64,000 nucleotides of DNA. Origin: Vreelandella olivaria (GTDB taxonomy: Bacteria > Pseudomonadota > Gammaproteobacteria > Pseudomonadales > Halomonadaceae). Shown here piece by piece: positions 10,862 through 22,753 of the stretch (position 1 is its first letter; every line of letters begins with the position of its first letter). A program made the position numbers and the translations under genes. Under the pieces are notes generated by a model. That model searched no databases and had not been told where the DNA came from. It worked only from the letters and a program-made list of their open reading frames with translations. The stretch is from the NCBI GenBank assembly GCA_004295565.1, contig AP019416.1, positions 3,968,001 through 4,032,000 on the forward strand, in the 5' to 3' direction.

Positions 10862-11826
10862 TTAGAACGGAGAGTCAGGGAAGTAGTACTGCTCGGCGTT
10901 CTCCTGGGTGATCAGCGGGGAGCCAAGAATATATTCGCCCACCACCGGGCCATTGGAGACAAAGTGCTGCACGGTCAGATCCATTGCCGTGGCGATCATA
11001 CCGGGCGGATAAAGCACATCGACGGGCACTAATTCATCGCCGTCCATGACACGCTTGATAATGTCCTTCATGCCCGCGCCGCCAACAATAAACAGCTCGT
11101 CTTCACGATCCGCCTGGCGAACCGCCTCGATGACGCCGAGGGCGATATCGTCATCCTGGGCCCAGACGGCGTCGATATTGTCGAAGCGCGATAGGTAGTC
11201 CTGCATCACTTCAAAGCCATCGTCGCGGTTCCAGTTGGCGTGCTGCATATCGAGGATATTAACGTCAGAGCCTTCAATCGCTTCTTGGAAGCCTTGCACC
11301 CGCTCGTCGTCAATCACGGTGGGAATGCCGCGCAGCACCACAATGTCGCCTTCGCCATTCAGGCGTTCACGGATGTACTCGCCAGAAACGCGGCCTAACT
11401 CATGGTTGTTGCCTGCCACATAAAGGTCTTCGATACCCTCTTCGGTCAAGCCACGATCCACTACCGTCACGAAAACCCCCGACTCTTTAACACGCCGCAC
11501 CGGATCGGTCAGCGGGCCAGATTCAAACGGCAGCACCACCAGCGCGTCGATGTTGCGTAGCGATACCAGGTCTTCCAGATCATTGGCCTGTTCGCCAGCC
11601 GTACCCGCGGTGGAGATGGTGATTTCGATATCGGGATAGAGCGCTTCAAGGCGTTTTTTGGCCTCTTCGGCGTGGTAGTTAACGCCCCCGTCCAGCCATG
11701 GGTGGCAGCGGGAATTGATACACCGATGGTGACTTCCTGGGCAACGGCGGCGCCGGAAAACCCTATTATTGTAGTGAGTGCTGCGGTAGCGACGCAGGCC
11801 GCCACGGCTGTTTTGATGGTTCGCAT
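10862..11826 (-). CDS. Sugar ABC transporter substrate-binding protein (RbsB-like)
   Basis: Periplasmic binding protein of about 321 aa in the ribose/galactose (Peripla_BP_4) family. It has a signal peptide cleaved after AVA, the strand GVSIPAATHGWTGG, and the hinge-region block AQDDDIALGVIEAV typical of this family. One indel near 11680 splits the first 45 codons from the rest. AAAGGAG lies upstream of the start. It is the last gene of an ATPase-permease-binding protein cluster and is followed by isomerase and oxidoreductase genes that may act on the same imported sugar. Confidence 0.87.
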
Positions 11827-11902
11827 AGTGATGCTCCTTTCGTGTTTGTACTTGTTAGGCTGCGAGCTGCTATGGGTTTATGTTGCGCTGGCTTTGAGCG
11901 CC

Positions 11903-12939
11903 TTAAGGTGCTGCCTTCCTCCACGAGGCACGCTGCAGATAGACCGCCACAATGATGATGATCCCCTGCACCGTACCGTTGAGATAGTTGGAAATGGCGT
12001 CGGTCAAGTTGAGAATATTGCCGATCATGGTGAGCATGATGGCGCCCACCACCGTGCCCCAAATACGCCCATGGCCACCCTTGAGCATGGTGCCGCCGAT
12101 GATCACCGCGGCAATTGCCTCTAACTCCCAGAGCACCCCGGTAGCCCCTGATGCAGAGCCCAGCCGAGGCACATAAATAATCGTCGCCAAGGCCACGCAC
12201 ACGCCTTGCAGCATGTAGGTCATGGTTTTGATGCGATCCACGTGGATGGCGCTGTATTCGGCAACTTTTTCATTGGAGCCGATGGCAAAGCAGTAGCGCC
12301 CGAAGCGGGTGTAGTTGAGCAGGATGTAACCAATAATCGCGACCGCCAGAAATACCCAGACCGGAATGGTGATGCCCAGAAAGCTGCCGTAATAGACCGG
12401 GCGATAGATATCGCGCACCGCCCAATCCAGGGTCAGGGTGCCGCCATCGGCGAGGTAAGTGACCAACGAGCGGTAAATGCCCATGGTGCCAAGGGTGACG
12501 ATAAAGGCTTCGATTTTGCCTTTGGTGGTCACCATGCCGTTGATAAAACCAGCGCACAGCCCGAGTAGCAGTGAGGCACCCACGCCCAGCAGCACGGTGG
12601 TGACACCGGCACCGAACTGCTCGACCAGGCTGTTCATCAGAATGATCATTACCCCGGCAATAAAGGCGGCCATCGCCCCGACCGAGAGGTCCAGTCCGCC
12701 CGCGGTAATCACAAAGGTGGTGCCGATGGCGATAATGCCGATAAAGGCGCTGCGGGTGAGCATGTTCGAGAGATTATCCAGTCCCAGAAAAGCAGGATTA
12801 ATCAGCACCCCCAGCAGCGCCAGGGCGAGCAGCGCGACGAAAGGCCCCAGGTTTTAAGGTCTATTTTAAGGGCTATGGAGAAGCCCTTTTTCTGAGTGGT
12901 TGGGTTAGCTGCTTTATTCGTTGATTTGTTATTAGCCAT
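11903..12939 (-). CDS. Sugar ABC transporter permease (RbsC-like)
   Basis: Inner-membrane subunit of about 345 aa with the hallmark [12 protein letters not shown] after helix 2 and the [14 protein letters not shown] loop. The N-terminal 35 codons lie in another frame because a C is missing near 12850; restored, they read [17 protein letters not shown]. The start at 12939 overlaps the ATPase stop by 8 nt. It forms the channel for the RbsA-like ATPase and RbsB-like binding protein. Confidence 0.87.
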
Positions 12940-14440
12940 AACGCTGCTCATCGACCCCTACTCCCTTAATACCGGATGCGTACTGCATGATTTCGTGCTC
13001 ATTAATCTGCTCGCCTTCAAGCACCCCGGAGAGCACGCCTGCGCACATCACCGCCACTCGGTGGGAAAGCCCGATCAACTCGCCCATCTCTGAGGAGATC
13101 AGGATGACCGAGCAGCCCGCTTCAGTGAGCTCGCGAATGAAGTGATAGATCTGGTGCTTGGTGCCCACATCGATGCCCCGGGTCGGTTCGTTGATAATCA
13201 CGACTTCGGGGTCGATGGACATCACCTTGGCGAGCAGCAGCTTCTGCTGATTACCGCCGGAGAGTTCGGCGGCGGTGCGCGCGGCCGTACGCAGGCGGAT
13301 ATCAAAGCGCTCGATAGCCTGCTGGAAGGCCTGCTCTTCACGGCGGCGGTCGATCAGGGGGTGGCAGTGAGCGCGTAAATTGAGCAGCGTCACGTTGGAA
13401 CGCAGATCCATATTGAGCACCAGCCCTTTGCCCTTGCGATCCTCGGTGAGATAAGCGATACGCTGATGCACCGCATCGCGCAGGTGGCGCAGCACCACCG
13501 GCTGGCCGTTGCGCAGCACTTGGCCTGCGCTTTTGCCGCGGAGGCCCAGCACCGCTTCGATCAGCGCGGTGCGTCCGGCGCCCACAATGCCGCCAAATCC
13601 CAACACTTCACCCCGCCGTAGGGTAAAGCTGGCCTGCTTCACGGCCCCGGGCACCAAGAAGTCCCGCGCTTCCAGCACCACCGGCGCATCGGAGGGGAGA
13701 TGCGTACGCGGGGGATACATCTCAGTAATCTCACGCCCCACCATTAGCCGTGCCAGCTCCTCCTTGCTGCGTCCGGCCATGGGGCCGCTATCGACCAAAT
13801 GGCCGTCGCGCAGTACCGTCACGCGATCAGCGATCTGCTCAATTTCACGCAGTTTGTGGGAGATATACAGAATCGCCACGCCCGCTGGCGCAAACGGTCG
13901 ATGAGTGCGAACAGCACCTTCACTTCGTTTTCGGTCAGGGTGGCGGTGGGCTCATCCATAATCAGCACGCGCACGTCGCGGGTGATGGCCTTGGCGATTT
14001 CTACCATCTGCTGGTCAGAGGTGCTCAAATCCTTCACCCGTGCGCGGGGATCCACATGGGTTTCAAGCTCCGCCAGCGCCGCCCGACTGCGTTCCCGCAT
14101 GGCACGCCGATCCAGAAATAGCCCCGGCGCAGCTCGCGGCCCAGGAAAATGTTCTCCTCTACGCTGAGCTGCTCTGCCAGCGCCAGCTCCTGGTGGATCA
14201 TGACGACCCCGTCGGCTTCCGCCTCGCCGCTAGAGCGGTAGTATCGTTGTTCGCCGCTGAGAAGCACCTCGCCCGAAGTAGGGCGAAGATAACCGGCCAG
14301 GATTTTTACCAGCGTCGATTTACCAGCGCCGTTTTCACCCAGCAGGGCGTGCACTTCCCCGCCTCCAGGTCGAGGTCAACGTCGAATAACACTTGGTTGT
14401 CACCAAAGGAGCGGCAGAGTTTGCGCGCTGATAACAGCAT
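12932..14440 (-). CDS. Sugar ABC transporter ATP-binding protein (RbsA-like, two ATPase domains)
   Basis: ATPase of about 502 aa with two tandem nucleotide-binding domains. Domain 1 has GENGAGKST, signature [12 protein letters not shown] and Walker [11 protein letters not shown]. Domain 2 has a degenerate Walker A (GIVGAGRT), signature LSGGNQQK and [14 protein letters not shown], as usual for RbsA/MglA. Three indels (near 14357, 14115 and 13882) are inferred. AGGTGG precedes the start by 4 nt. It is the first gene of the long minus-strand run, diverging from the ROK regulator. Confidence 0.87.
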
Positions 14441-14539
14441 GGGGCCACCTGATAATGTCTGTTGTTATTGTGTTGGGGCTTATCAGCATCGATTGCGTTA
14501 GGATGATGCTTGATTTACTTTAGGCGCTAAAATAAATAC

Positions 14540-14551
14540 TTGCATATGCAA
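14540..14551. promoter_or_regulatory. Perfect 12-bp palindrome in the divergent promoter region
   Basis: TTGCATATGCAA is a perfect palindrome about 100 nt from each of the divergent starts (RbsA-like at 14440, ROK regulator at 14651). Its central position makes it a candidate operator for the ROK repressor, though ROK sites are often longer and AT-rich. Confidence 0.4.
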
Positions 14552-14650
14552 CTTAGGTCGTATTTTGACAATCGCGCTAACGCCCCAGGATGAGTGCGCA
14601 AAACAATTGGCATGACAGCCTTTTTCAACACGAACTATAACGGCGACCCT

Positions 14651-15874
14651 ATGGCCCTTCCGTCGACTGATACCAGCCGCCTCGACAACACCCTGGCGGT
14701 GATCCGCACTCTGCGTGACCACACCGGTGGCACGCATCGACCTGGGGGCAATCAACGGCATTAGCTCTGCCACCGTCACCTCGATCAGCGCCGAGTTACT
14801 CCAGCAGGGATTGATCACTGAACGCCCGCCTGAAGCCCCCGCCCCAACGGGCGCGGTCGACCAAAAACCTTGATTGGACTCGACCCCAGTGCCGCCTGCG
14901 TGGTGTGTATCAAGCTGTCGATCAATGAGATTCAGTTGGTAGTAGGCGATTTTGCGGGCCAGATACACCATAGCGAGCACCACGCGGTGCCTACCTTGAC
15001 GTTGAGCGCCGACGACCTGGAAGCACTGCTGGAAGAGAAGATCAGCGCTGTTTGCACCCAACAGTTGACAGGGTTCCAGCGCTTGGCGGGGATCTGTTTG
15101 GCAGTACAGGGGGTGGTGTCGTCGCAAAGCGGTACGATCATCTGGTCGCCCGCTTTAAGCTTTCGCAATGCACCGATATCGGCGCGATTGGCGGAGCGCT
15201 TTCACTGCAGCGTGCTGCTCGAGAATGATGCCAACTGTATCGCCAGCGTGCTGGCGGCCCAGCCCGCCTATGCGGACTGCCCCAACCTGGTGGTGATTAT
15301 GCTGGGCTACGGTATCGGCATGTCAGTGTTGATTAACGGCGTGCCTTATCTCGGCGCCAATGGCTCGGCGGCCGAGTTTGGGCATAGCAAATACCAGCCC
15401 GACGGTGCCCTTTGCGCCTGCGGGCGACGGGGGTGCATTGAAGCTTATACCAGTGACTATGCCCTCTATCGCGCCGCCGCTGAGCATCTAGAACTCCCCT
15501 CCGGCGACAGCGCACACCCCTCCGAGCAGCAGATGCAGGCGCTAACCCAACTGGCGCTGCAAGGCGACCCCTTGGCTCAGCGCATCTATGCAGAGGCAGG
15601 CCGCGCACTGGGGTACGGCATCGCCAATGTGCTGGCGCTGTTTAACCCCGATCTAGTGCTGATTACCGGTTCCGGCGTGCGCGGCTTTGACGCCATGCAA
15701 GCGGCCATGCATAGCGCTATCGACGAAGCCCTAGTGGCCGAATTAATGGGCTCCACCCGCATCGAAAGCTGCGCCTGGGATCGCGATATGACCTGCATGG
15801 GCGGCATCGCCATAGCGCTGAACGCCACCGATGGTGAAACGCTGCTCGAAAGCCAAACTGCTAGAGAAGCTTAA
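14651..15874 (+). CDS. ROK-family transcriptional regulator (XylR/NagC type)
   Basis: Sugar-responsive regulator of about 407 aa. An N-terminal winged helix (around SSATVTSISAELLQQGL) precedes a ROK kinase-like domain. The latter has LENDANC, the GYGIGMSVLINGVPY block, EFGHSK and a zinc-type motif CACGRRGCIEAY. Two indels (near 14725 and 14853) separate the DNA-binding part from the ROK part. An upstream in-frame ATG at 14612 is an alternative start. It diverges from the ribose-type ABC cluster and is therefore the likely regulator of the 14440-401 run, probably sensing a pentose such as xylose. Confidence 0.83.
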
Positions 15875-15916
15875 CCAGCTTGGGGCGAGGCAAGATCGTT
15901 AGCACCGGGTAACCGA

Positions 15917-17658
15917 TCAATGCGAATGACGCGGCACGTCAGAACCCCGGCAGCCGACCAGAAAGTCGAAGTCGCAGCCTTCGTCTGCCTGGAGTACCCG
16001 CTCAATGTAGAGCTGTCGGTAGCCACCCTGGCTGGCAATCAGCGTTGAGGCGGCGGTGGGGTCGCTCTCGGCCAGGCGCGACGCCAGCTCTTCATCGCTG
16101 AGTTCCAGGTGCAGTCGACCACTTTCGCAGTCGAGTTCGATCCAGTCGCCGTTGCGTACCGCCGCCAGCGGGCCACCAGCGGCGGCTTCCGGGCGACGTG
16201 CAGCACCACGGTGCCGTAGGCAGTGCCGCTCATGCGCGCATCAGAAATGCGCACCATATCGGTAATCCCCTGGGCGAGGATTTTGGGCGGCAGGCCCATA
16301 TTGCCTACCTCCGCCATACCGTGATAACCCCTTGGCCCACAGTGTTTCATCACCAGAATATCGTTGGCTTCCACGTCCAGATCCGGGTCGTTGATGCGTG
16401 CTTTGTAGTCATCGAAGTCCTCGAATACCACCGCGCGGCCGCGGTGCTGCATCAGTTCCGCTGTCGCCGCCGAGGGCTTGAGCACCGCGCCGTTGGGGGC
16501 CAGGTTGCCGCGTACGACGCAGATGCCGCCGTCGGCGGTGAGGGGGTTATCCAGCGGCCGGATCACTTCATCGTTATACAGCGGGGCGTCTTGTACGTTC
16601 TGCCAGAGTGTTTTGCCGTTGACGGTTAAGGCGTCTTTGAAGGGCAGCCGGTCGGCCTCGCCCAGGCGCCTAAGCACCGCGGGAGGCCACCGGCGTAGTA
16701 GAACTCCTCCATTAGAAAACGCCCGGAGGGCTGCAGATCAACGACCGTCGGGGTGCCGCGCCCTACCCGGCTCCAGTCGTCCAGGGTGAGATCCACGCCG
16801 ATACGCCCGGCAATCGCCTTGAGGTGAATCACCGCGTTGGTGGAGCCGCCGATGGCCGCATTGGTGCGGATGGCGTTATCGAAGGCTTCCTTGGTAAGGA
16901 TTTTGGAGAGTCGCAGGTCTTCATTGACCATCTCGACGATCCGGTTACCCGAAAGGTGGGCCAGCACGTAGCGGCGGGAGTCCACCGCGGGAATCGCCGC
17001 ATTGTGCGGCAGCGAGGTGCCTAGCGACTCGGCCATGCAGGCCATGGTGGAGGCGGTGCCCATGGTGTTGCAGGTGCCCGCCGAGCGGGACATGCCCGCT
17101 TCGGCGGCCATAAAGTCGTGGAGTGAAATCTCCCCGCTTTGACCTGCTCCGAGAGTTTCCACACCACGGTGCCGGAGCCAATATCCTTGCCTTTGTGCTT
17201 GCCGTTGAGCATCGGCCCGCCGGTGACCACGATGGTGGGAATATCGCAGCTCGCCGCGCCCATCAGCAGCGCCGGGGTGGTCTTGTCGCAGCCCACCAGC
17301 AGCACCACCGCATCGATAGGATTACCACGAATGGCCTCTTCCACATCCATGCTGGCCAGGTTGCGGGTAAACATAGCGGTGGGGCGCAGGTTGGATTCAC
17401 CGTTGGAGAACACCGGGAACTCTACCGGGTAGCCCCCGCCTCAAGCACGCCCTGCTTCACGTGCTCCGCCAACTTGCGAAAATGCGCGTTACAAGGCGTC
17501 AGCTCCGACCAGGTGTTGCAGATACCGATGATCGGCTTGCCCTGAAACTCATGGTCGGGAATACCCTGGTTTTTCATCCAACTGCGGTACATAAAACCAT
17601 TCTTATCGGCGGTGCCGAACCACTGGGCAGAGCGTAAGGGCGGCTTGCGATCAGACAT
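15917..17658 (-). CDS. L-arabonate dehydratase (IlvD/Edd family)
   Basis: Dehydratase of about 580 aa converting L-arabonate to 2-keto-3-deoxy-L-arabonate with an Fe-S cluster. Cluster cysteines lie in GCDKTTPALLMGA and [12 protein letters not shown]. The N-terminal block (SWMKNQGIPDHEF, GICNTWSELTPCN) and the C-terminus (EGCDFDFLVGCRG, PRHSH) match the L-arabonate dehydratase branch (AraC of Azospirillum), not XylD. It carries at least four indels (near 17440, 17145, 16680 and 16190). GGAG precedes 17658. It follows araFGH in the same direction, so import and dehydration of L-arabinose products are co-transcribed. Confidence 0.85.
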
Positions 17659-17719
17659 GGGGGCTCTCCGTAAAAAATCGGTGAAAAGATCATGGTAAAA
17701 AAGGTATTGAGAAGTGGTG

Positions 17720-18727
17720 TTAAGCCCGCTGACGGCGGGTCTGTTTCCAGCGGTCAAACATCACCGCCAGCAGCAGAATCGCGCCACGCACCAGGTATTG
17801 GTAAAAGTGGGGACGTTGAGCAGCCCCATGGCATTCTGAACGCAGCCCATAATCAGCACCCCGACCACCACGCCGGTAATGGTGGCCACGCCGCCGGATA
17901 GCGCCACGCCGCCCAGTACACAGGCAGAAATCACCGCCAGCTCCAGGCCCATGGAGGTATTGGGGTCACCCAGACCCATCCGCGAAGCCAGCAATACACC
18001 GACCACGCCCGCCACAACGCCCTGGAGCCCGAAAACGATAATCTTGAGGCGACGGACATTGACCCCAGCAAGCGCTGCGGCTTCCGAGTTACCGCCGGTG
18101 GCCAGTACATTGCGCCCAAAGGCGGTCATATTGAGCACCACGCCAAAGATCACGAAACAGGCCAGCATCGTCCATACCGGCAGAGTCAGGCCGAGAAAGG
18201 AGGCGCTGCCCAGGTCAAAGAAGCCCGGCACGGTAATCATCACCGCGTCGCCGCCGGAGGTGATGTAGGCCAGACCGCGCACAAACTCCATCGCTGCCAG
18301 AGTGGCTATCAAAGAGTTAATGCCAAACTTGGCAATCACCAGACCATTAAAGGCGCCCACCGCACCCCCGGCGACAATGCCCCTATCACGCCGATAAAGA
18401 CGCTACCGGTACTGGAGGTCACCACCGCTGCAACCACCCCTGCGAAGGCCACCGTGGAGGCCACCGATAGATCCACCTCCCCAGGGCCAGCACCAGCATC
18501 ATGGTGGTGGCCAAACTGCCGATCAGGGTGATCGAGAGCAACAGCCCGACCATATTGCGGCCGGTCAGAAAATCGGGGATGAGTACCGCTAGAGCGATAA
18601 ACAGGAGCAGAAAAATCGCGATCAGTCCCGAGGTATCCAGCAGCGTGCGCAGCGGTTTGATAAGCCCCTGGCGCCCCGCTGGGCGGGCAGGTGTCGTCTC
18701 ACCTTGGGTTGCGTTGTTCGTTGTCAT
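17720..18727 (-). CDS. araH: L-arabinose ABC transporter permease AraH
   Basis: Inner-membrane permease of about 335 aa. GEVDLSVAS (restored), SACVLGGVALSGGVA and the C-terminal YQYLVRGAILLLAVMFDRWK closely follow the AraH pattern. Indels near 18480, 18375 and 17805 are inferred; the corrected stop is at 17720. It lies between araG and the arabonate dehydratase with short gaps. Confidence 0.85.
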
Positions 18728-18782
18728 GGTGTTTGTCCTGAGCTTCTTCTTTTAAGAGCCAATAGCGTGTAAAAAAACTGAC

Positions 18783-20275
18783 TTAGGCGGGTAGTGCCAG
18801 CCCCAGTAGACGTTCCGGCGTAGCCGACTCCCGCGGTACTACTTCCACCAGTTCCCCGTCGCGCATCACGGCGATGCGGTCACAGATGGAGCTGACTTCC
18901 GCCAGATCGCTGGAGATCACCACCACGCTTTTGCCCTGTTCCGCCAGGTCGTAGAGCAGCGAGTAAATATCCCGCCGTGCGCCTACATCGATGCCTCGGG
19001 TCGGCTCGTCCATCACGAACAGGTCAATCTCCTCGGCGAGCCAGCGGGCCAAAATCACCTTTGCTGATTGCCCCCGGAGAGCTTGCCAATCGGCGTACGC
19101 GGGCCGGGGGTTTTAACGCTGAGCTGCTGGATATAGGCTTCGGCATTGCGCCGTTCGCGCCCGGGATGGCGAAAAACGCCCCAGCGTTTGAAAAAGCGCC
19201 GACAGCTGATGTTGAGATTGTCGGCCACGCTAGCCACCGGAAAAATCCCCTGAGACTTACGATCCTCCGGGCACATGGCAATACCGGCGCGGATCGCCTC
19301 ACCCGGGCTTTTAAAGCGCCGCGATTTGCCGTTAAAGGTCACGCTGCCGGCTTTGGGGGATTCGACGCCGCAGACCAGCCGCAGCAGCTCGCTGCGCCCG
19401 GCGCCCACCAAACCAAACAGCCCGAACACCTCACCGCGCTTAACGGAGAAACTCACCGGGGCTTTTAAACCACGCCCCTGGATTCCCTCCACGTTCAAGA
19501 CAATGTCACCCTGCTCGCGCGCCCGGTAGCCGTAAACATCGTCGATATCGCGGCCGACCATTTCACTGACTAACAGGTCATGGTTGAGCTCAGACATGTC
19601 CTCATGGGTACGGATATGCTGACCGTCGCGGAAGATGGTGACCGCATCGCACATCTCGAACACCTCCTCCATCCGATGAGTCACGTAGAGCACCACCCGG
19701 CCTTCATCGCGCAGCCGTTGGACGATACGCTTAAGCTGGCGGATCTCCTGAATCGAGAGGCTGCTGGTGGGTTCGTCAAAGGCAATGACCTTGGCGTCCC
19801 GCAGCAGCGCGCGGCCGATCTCAATCATCTGCTGCTGGCCGATGGAGAGCTCGCGCACCTTGGTCGAAGGGTGGATCTCCCCTTCGCCGAGATCAGCCAG
19901 AATCGCCAGGGCCTTTTGCTTTAACTCACGGCGGTTAACAAACCCCTGCCGCGTGGGCAGTTGGCCCAGCAGCAGGTTTTCGGCCACCGACATATTGGGC
20001 GAAAGGGTCAACTCCTGGTAGATAATCGCGATGCCTTCCCGCAGCGCCTCCCGGGCGTTGCTGAAGACGTGGCGCTGGCCATCGATCCACAGTGCGCCCT
20101 CGGCGACCCGGTTAACGCCACTGAGCACCTTTAGCAGGGTGGACTTACCCGCGCCGTTCTCACCCATTAGCGCATGCACTTGGCCGGCATGAGCGGCAAA
20201 GCTCACCCCATCCAGGGCGCGCACACCGGGGAACACGACGCTAATCCCGTCGAACCGTAAATAAGCATCAGACAT
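18783..20275 (-). CDS. araG: L-arabinose ABC transporter ATP-binding protein AraG
   Basis: Tandem-domain ATPase of about 497 aa. Domain 1 has [21 protein letters not shown] and [11 protein letters not shown]. Domain 2 has [29 protein letters not shown] and [13 protein letters not shown]. Block-by-block resemblance to E. coli AraG ([31 protein letters not shown]) is strong. One indel near 19062 separates the last 90 residues. It powers AraH and sits 71 nt after araF across a stem-loop. Confidence 0.88.
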
Positions 20276-20294
20276 GCATGAGTACTCCGCAGAT

Positions 20295-20323
20295 GGCCTG
20301 TAACAGCGAGCCCGTTACAGGCC
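20295..20323 (-). promoter_or_regulatory. Intercistronic stem-loop between araF and araG
   Basis: GGCCTGTAAC pairs perfectly with GTTACAGGCC (10 bp) around a 9-nt loop, directly after the araF stop and before the araG start. It is expected to stabilise araF mRNA or limit read-through so that the periplasmic protein exceeds the membrane complex. Confidence 0.65.
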
Positions 20324-20346
20324 TCTTTTATTGCCAACCAAGCGCT

Positions 20347-21334
20347 TTATAGACCCAGCGCAGCGCGCACTTCTTCCCAGTTGTCGCGCGTCATTAACGT
20401 GCCGGAAGTTTCGGTATTGGCAGGCGGCTCTTGATCCTCGCTAATCCAGCGGTAGAGGTCTTCGGCAGTCTGACGGCCGTGCATGGTGGAGCTCACCGCT
20501 ACCGTGCCGTGAAAACCGGTTGGGTTATCCCGGGAAAAGGCAGCACCGGAGCCATTGATACCCACGCCGATCACATCTTCCGGCGCTAAGCCATACTGCT
20601 CGGTGGCCCTAACCCCCCGAGCACACTCTCTTCGTTAAGGGCATAGATCACCCAGTGCTCATAATCGCCACGCTGGGAAAGCACCGGCGATGCGGCGGAG
20701 AAAAGCCCCGCTGGTATCGGTGCTCTGCTGGGGCGCATCAAAAATATTGTCTTCCGGGAAGCCTGCCGCTAACAACGCCTCGGTGGCGCCATCAGTACGC
20801 TCAACGGCGGTAGGTAGTTCGTTGTTGGTGATGCGCAATGCGGCAACCTCTTCGGGGTTCCAGCCGCGGGCCTCCATTTCGGCGGCAATGGCTTCGCCCA
20901 CTTGTCGGCCAATCTTGGTGCCCGACATCCCCAGGTGCGGCACACCCTCCATGGGTTCACCGCTGGCGTTAACAAACTGGTCGTCCACGGTGACCACTTT
21001 CATACCATACTGGTTGGCGCGGTTCATGATTGCGGGCCCAAGGCGCACGTCTGGTGGGCAGATCACAAATCCCTGAGCACCTTGCGCGTAGAGGTTGTCA
21101 ATGGCGCTGAGCACCTCCTGACCATCCTCGCCGCCCAGACGCACCACATCGAAGCCGAGCTCTTCGCCCACTTCTGTGGCGGCTTGCTGTTCGTTAATAA
21201 ACCATGCCTGTTCGGGCTTTTTTAACGATAAAGCCGATCTTCACCTCGTCTTCCTGGGCCTGTACGGATCCCAGCGAGGCCAGCATAATCGCGCTGCCAA
21301 GGGCTAAACGGGTAAATGTCTTAGTCAATCTCAT
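20347..21334 (-). CDS. araF: L-arabinose-binding periplasmic protein AraF
   Basis: Periplasmic binding protein of about 329 aa with a cleavable signal peptide ending VQA-QE. The mature start (VKIGFIVKKPEQAWFINE), QGFVICPPD, VTVDDQFV and the C-terminal block (GIGING-like GVGINGSG, GFHGTV, LMTRDNWEE) follow AraF. Indels near 21215, 20700 and 20605 break it. AGGAG lies 7 nt before the start. It is the first transport gene of the arabinose operon. Confidence 0.87.
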
Positions 21335-21463
21335 TGTTATACTCCTACGATTTTTAGCATTGTTTTTTTATTGCTATTGCAGCTTTTACTGCTGTTTCAG
21401 TTTTTATTCCCAAACCACAGAGGGTTAAGAACCGGTGTTAAGAACCATCGTTAAGAACCAGGC

Positions 21464-22691
21464 TTACGAACCCATATCTTGTTGCGCTGAGAAACGGTAA
21501 ACCGTGCGCGAACGATAGGTGTCGCCGGGTTCTAAAATGGTGCTGGGAAATGCCTCTTGGTTGGGTGAATCGGGATAGTGCTGGGTTTCCAGCGCAAAGC
21601 CAGAGCGGTGTTCGTATGCCTGGCCCTTTTGCCGGTCAGATCACCGTTAAGGAAGTTGCCGGAATAGAACTGTATCGCGGGCTCAGTGGTGGTGATTTCC
21701 ACCATGCGGCCGCTCTCCGGCTCCCCACACCTTGGCAGCCAGCACCAGTTCATCCGCTGCCGCGTTATCCCGGGCCAGCACAAAGTTGTGGTCGTAACCG
21801 CCGCCAAAATCGAGCTGCTCGTTCTCCTGATCAATCCGCTCGCCAATCGTTGTCGCCTGGGTAAAGTCGAACGGTGTGCCGTCTACCGAGCGAATCTCGC
21901 CGGTGGGAATCAGGCTGTCGTTGACCGGGGTAAACTCTGGGGCGTTGATCATTAGCTGATGATCAAGAATGGTATCGCTACCCTCACCCTTTAGGTTGAA
22001 GTAACTATGCTGGGTGAGGTTAACCGGTGGCTTTATCGGTTACTGCCCGATAATCCACCATCAGCTCATCATTATCGGTCAGCGTATAGGTGACTTCGGT
22101 TTCCAAGTTACCGGGGTAGCCCTCTTCGCCATCCTCGCTGGTATAGCGCAACACCAGACCAGAGCCTGCTTCGTTTTCAAAGGGTTCGGCTTGCCACAGC
22201 ACTTTATCGAACCCTTGATCGCCGCCGTGAAGATGATTGTTGCCATCATTGGTGGCCAGTGAATAGCTTTCGCCATCCAGGGAGAACTGGCCATTCGCAA
22301 TACGATTGCCGTAACGCCCAATGATGGCGCCGAAATAGGGATTTGCCTGGCGATACTCATCAGAGAGATACGCTTCCAGGGAGTCGAAACCCAGCGCGAT
22401 ATCGTCAAATTCGCCATCCACGTTGGGGGTCTTCAGCGACAGGATGATGCCGCCGTAGTTGGTCACCCGCAGTTCGATGCCGTTGGCGTTGGTAAATTGA
22501 TAGACATCGACCTGACGGCCATCGGGCAAGTGGCCAAATACCGATGTCTGTATTCCGCTATCGGCACCACTGCCCGCGTCGGTGTCAGAACTACTCTGAG
22601 CTTGCGCAGCGTTTGCCAATAGCGCTGCGACAATTGCACCGAACATCAGTGGCGAACCCTTCTGTAATCGTTGGCTATACATGAGAGGCAT
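21464..22691 (-). CDS. galM: Secreted aldose 1-epimerase (mutarotase)
   Basis: Galactose-mutarotase-like protein of about 408 aa interconverting alpha and beta anomers. Catalytic His and Glu regions are visible: NNHLHGG, HSYFNL (restored) and the C-terminal Glu block. Unlike cytoplasmic GalM, it begins with a hydrophobic signal segment ending AQA-Q, so it should act in the periplasm. Three or four indels (near 22020, 21945, 21700 and 21625) interrupt it. AGGAGG precedes 22691. Placement directly upstream of araF suggests it supplies the preferred anomer of L-arabinose to the binding protein. Confidence 0.82.
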
Positions 22692-22753
22692 GAGCTTCCT
22701 CCTGGAGGCGTACTTTATGTTGCTAGCTTATTGTTGTTAGGTCGATGAGTTAA

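Noticed and set aside
14565-14570. TTGACA as a -35 box for the ROK gene
   Set aside because: No acceptable -10 element lies 16-18 nt downstream.
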